From Chitinophaga japonensis (GTDB taxonomy: Bacteria; Bacteroidota; Bacteroidia; Chitinophagales; Chitinophagaceae): a stretch of 64,000 bases of DNA. Below are positions 61,104 to 64,000 of the stretch, in pieces; within the stretch, counting starts at the first letter, position 1, and every line of letters begins with the position of its first letter. The notes under the pieces were generated by a model. The model was not told where the DNA came from. It made no database searches and was given only the letters and a program-made list of their open reading frames with translations. Made by a program: the position numbers and the translations under genes. Where the stretch lies: the NCBI RefSeq assembly GCF_007830125.1, contig NZ_VLLG01000002.1, positions 2,054,550 through 2,118,549 of the forward strand, written 5' to 3'.

Positions 61104-64000
61104 ATGCAACAATTAAGGCATCTCTTTTTATCAGGCCGCGCTATATGGTTGCTCCTATGCCTCCTTGCGTGCCACCCGCTCTCCTTCGGCCAGACAAAAA
61201 CGGTAACAGGCACCGTGACTGCTACCGATGGGCTGCCGCTTCCCGGCGCCTCCATCCTCATTAAAGGCACCAGCCAGGGCGCCTCGTCAGATGTAGACGG
61301 CAAATTCTCCCTGCAGTTGCCGTCGGATAAGGCGGTACTGGTGATCTCCATGATGGGCTTTACACCGCGCACCGTAGACGTAAGGGCCGGGGAAGCGGTG
61401 AAGATCACCCTGGAGCGAAGTCTCAAAGACCTGGATGAAGTAATGGTGGTGGCCTACGGCCGGCAGAAGAAAAGCAACGTGATCGGTTCCGTGGCGCAGA
61501 TCAACGGCAGTGAGCTGAAGAAAGCGCCCACGATGAACATTACCAACATGCTGGGCGGTCGCCTGCCCGGCATCACTTCCCTGCAGCAATCCGGCCGTCC
61601 CGGTGCGGATGATGCGGCCCTGCGTATCCGCGGCGTGGGCACCTATGGCGCTAACCAGGGCCCGCTGATCATCGTGGACAATGTGCAGCGCCCTTCTTTC
61701 GCCAACCTGGACCCGGAAGAAATTGAAAGCATTACCGTGCTGAAAGATGCGGTGTCCACCGCCGTATACGGCTTGCAGGCCGCCAACGGTATTATCCTCG
61801 TTACTACCAAACGCGGTAAGAACCAAAAGCCGGTGATCACCTACGACGGTTCCATGACCTTCAATACGAATACCCGCTTTCCCAAATTCCTGAACGGACC
61901 GGATTACATGGAATGGTATAACAAGGGTACGGATATGGATAATGATTACCTGGCCCATACGGGCGCCGACCCGGTGCCTTACGTATACAGCCAGGAGCAG
62001 ATAGATGCCGTCAGGAACGGCACCAACACCAATCCCCTGCTGGGCAATACCGACTGGATCGGCGAGCTGCTGGGCAACACCAGCATGACGCAGCACCACA
62101 ACATCAGCGTGCGCGGCGGTACGGAGAAAGCGAAATACTTTGTATCCGGTGGTCTGCTGGACCAGGACGGGGTAGTGGAGAACACCAATTTCAAGCGCTA
62201 TAACGTGCGCTCCAACCTGGACGCTACGTTGAATGAATATGTATCCGTAGCCCTGGACCTGGGCCTGCGGCAGCAGCACACCAACACGCCCGGCATATCG
62301 CCTGATAATACGGCTTATCTTAACCCGTTTTACCAGGCGGTGCGCATGCTGCCCAACCTGCCGATGTATGCGCCCAATGGTTTGCCCGTAGCGTACCAGA
62401 GCAATGCCGGCTGGGTAAACCCCGTGGCTTCCGTATTGCAGTCCGGCTACCAGAAAGCGCAGGCCAATATATTCCAGGGCAACCTGACCTTCCGCGTGAA
62501 AGTGCCCTGGGTAAAGGGCCTGGAGGCAAAGCTGCTCACTGCTTATGATAAAAGCAGCACCGAAAATAAAGGCTGGCTGACGCCCTACACCGTCATGGGT
62601 CGCCGCCGCGACCAGGTAAGCGGGGACTATACCACCATCAACACCCTGCCCGGTATCACCAAAACCACGCTGCGCCAGTCCTACAGCCAGTACAGCCGCC
62701 GCACTTTTCAGCCCAGCATCACTTATAATACCGAGGTGGGAGACCACAACATCAGCGCATTGCTGTTGTATGAATGGTCGCAGCAGCAATCCAATGTTTT
62801 CTCTACAGGCGCCAGCAATTTTGCGCTGACAGACCTGCACGAGATTGATTACGGCAGCAAAGCTACCGAAGACCTTATAGCGCCTACCGGCTCCAGCAAG
62901 ATAGACGATTCCAGGGCCGGCGCCGTAGCGCGTATCAACTACAGCTATAAGGATAAGTACCTGCTGGAGCTGGCCAGCCGTTACGATGCTTCTGTCAACT
63001 TCCTGCCGGAGCACCGCTGGGAGCTGTTCCCCGCAGTAGGCGCCGGCTGGGTGATCAGCAAAGAGCCTTTCTTTGACAAGCTCAGTAAAACCGTCAGCTA
63101 CCTGAAGGTGAAAGGCTCTGTTGGGCGTGTAGGCAATGACGTTACCAGTCGCTTTGCCTACCTCCAGACCTTTGCCTTAACGGAAGATCCCGTGGTAGTG
63201 ATCGGCGGCACCCCGGTGTCTGCCCTGTACACCAGCGCGCCGCCGAATGTGAACCTCCGCTGGGAAACATCCACACAGAGCAATATCGGTTTTGAGTCCG
63301 TTTTCTTCGATGGCCTGCTGGGATTTGACTTTGAATGGTTCTACAAGATCACCAAAGACATCCTGGACAGCCCGGGCACCCTGTACCCCGCCTCACTAGG
63401 CGGCTATGCGCCTGCCAGCCTGAACTACGGCATTGTAGACAACCGGGGCTTTGACCTGCAATTGCGGCACCGCAATACCATCGGCAAGCTGCAGTACAAT
63501 GTTACCGCTAACGTGAACTGGGCAAAGAACAAGATCATCCGGATGAATGAAAGCCCCGGCCTCCCCGAATGGCAGCGCCGCGTAGGCAGAAGCATTGGCG
63601 ACAAGATGGGCTTTGTAGTGGACGGCATGTACCAGACCTGGGAAGAAGCTGCCAACGGTGCCTCTCCCAGCGGCGGGGTAATAGCGCCGGGCTTCTTTAA
63701 GTATAAGGACCTGAACGGAGACGGCCGCATTACCCGTGCCGACGATATGACCTTTGTGGGCCGCAGCAACCTGCCCCAACTGATGTATGGTTTGAACATA
63801 GACCTGCGCTATGGCGCCTTCGACTTCTCCGCCCTCTTCCAGGGCGCTGCAATAGCCAATGTAAGCCTGGCAGGCACTTATGAAGGCTCCAGCGGCACCA
63901 GCGGGATAGACGACAATACGCCTTTTACCAAAACCTTCTACGGTTACGGCAATGCGCCCTATTACCTGGTAGAGGATTCCTGGACGCCGGATAACCCGGG
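61104..64000 (+). CDS. SusC/RagA-family TonB-linked receptor (3' end outside window)
   Basis: The frame is open from ATG 61104 to the window edge (965 codons visible), so the C-terminal barrel strands are missing here. Signal peptide 1-29 (LLCLLACHPLSFGQ), carboxypeptidase-like domain about 30-105 (GTVTATDGLPLPGASILIKG), SusC plug with VMVVAYGRQKKSNVIGS, NQGPLIIVDNVQRP and SITVLKDAVSTAVYGLQAAN, then the barrel. Its SusD partner would be expected just downstream. Located after the epimerase and oxidoreductase genes, it is likely the importer of the sugar that feeds them. Confidence 0.95.
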   Translation, partial: MQQLRHLFLSGRAIWLLLCLLACHPLSFGQTKTVTGTVTATDGLPLPGASILIKGTSQGASSDVDGKFSLQLPSDKAVLVISMMGFTPRTVDVRAGEAVKITLERSLKDLDEVMVVAYGRQKKSNVIGSVAQINGSELKKAPTMNITNMLGGRLPGITSLQQSGRPGADDAALRIRGVGTYGANQGPLIIVDNVQRPSFANLDPEEIESITVLKDAVSTAVYGLQAANGIILVTTKRGKNQKPVITYDGSMTFNTNTRFPKFLNGPDYMEWYNKGTDMDNDYLAHTGADPVPYVYSQEQIDAVRNGTNTNPLLGNTDWIGELLGNTSMTQHHNISVRGGTEKAKYFVSGGLLDQDGVVENTNFKRYNVRSNLDATLNEYVSVALDLGLRQQHTNTPGISPDNTAYLNPFYQAVRMLPNLPMYAPNGLPVAYQSNAGWVNPVASVLQSGYQKAQANIFQGNLTFRVKVPWVKGLEAKLLTAYDKSSTENKGWLTPYTVMGRRRDQVSGDYTTINTLPGITKTTLRQSYSQYSRRTFQPSITYNTEVGDHNISALLLYEWSQQQSNVFSTGASNFALTDLHEIDYGSKATEDLIAPTGSSKIDDSRAGAVARINYSYKDKYLLELASRYDASVNFLPEHRWELFPAVGAGWVISKEPFFDKLSKTVSYLKVKGSVGRVGNDVTSRFAYLQTFALTEDPVVVIGGTPVSALYTSAPPNVNLRWETSTQSNIGFESVFFDGLLGFDFEWFYKITKDILDSPGTLYPASLGGYAPASLNYGIVDNRGFDLQLRHRNTIGKLQYNVTANVNWAKNKIIRMNESPGLPEWQRRVGRSIGDKMGFVVDGMYQTWEEAANGASPSGGVIAPGFFKYKDLNGDGRITRADDMTFVGRSNLPQLMYGLNIDLRYGAFDFSALFQGAAIANVSLAGTYEGSSGTSGIDDNTPFTKTFYGYGNAPYYLVEDSWTPDNP

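Noticed and set aside
1..64000. CRISPR array, prophage, insertion sequence or rRNA operon
   Set aside because: No regularly spaced repeats, cas, phage or transposase genes, and no rRNA sequence were seen on either strand.

Overview
The window is a stretch of a Bacteroidota chromosome, most likely family Chitinophagaceae (Chitinophaga-like). This rests on two SusC-type receptors (one with a SusD partner), a type IX secretion sorting domain, LytS/LytTR two-component pairs, 7TMR-DISM kinases, an RpoD starting MRQLKITK, the RpsP-RimM-TrmD-RplS cluster and Bacteroidota promoters of the form TTTG-N19-TAnnTTTG. There are no rRNA genes, no CRISPR array, no transposase and no prophage. Three tRNA genes are present: Leu(UAG), Ala(GGC) and Glu(UUC). 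All family names come from reading the translated sequence; no database search was run.

Layout. 1-2.0 kb: the 3' end of a GH29-like fucosidase, tRNA-Leu and two small cytosolic proteins. 2.0-5.2 kb: a LytS-type kinase, a DUF4407 membrane protein and a LytTR regulator in one operon. 5.3-9.7 kb: a T9SS-secreted protein, an acyltransferase, an AraC regulator and a siderophore-interacting reductase. 9.7-18 kb: a glycan-type locus (SusC, SusD and two tandem paralogous beta-helix lipoproteins). 18.4-24.1 kb: a five-gene minus-strand operon that pairs a GNAT/autoinducer-synthase-like protein and an E1/ThiF-like adenylating enzyme with a 7TMR-DISM receptor kinase, a receiver-kinase and a lone receiver. 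This is the best candidate for an undescribed signalling system. 24.6-30.4 kb: an exported superoxide dismutase and an envelope group (GT39 glycosyltransferase, PAP2 phosphatase, LptF/LptG permease).

30.7-38.9 kb is the conserved core: rpoD, ffh, rpsP-rimM-trmD, rplS, tatA, gatA and a lytic transglycosylase, with readable promoters and terminators and several intergenic inverted-repeat families. 39-47 kb: an erythromycin-esterase-like protein, an SDR lacking the catalytic Tyr and Lys, a TonB receptor plus DUF4374 lipoprotein pair, and a two-domain serine hydrolase. 47-50.9 kb: an MscS channel, a second LytTR/LytS pair and a DUF6268 barrel. 51-52.5 kb: an AT-rich Panacea-type toxin-antitoxin pair beside tRNA-Glu. 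52.5-55.1 kb: an AraC regulator and a DGPF/ECF42-type sigma pair. 55.2-64 kb: an unrecognised secreted protein and a catabolic locus with a ROK regulator divergent from an N-acylglucosamine 2-epimerase, a secreted FAD oxidoreductase and a SusC receptor that runs off the end.
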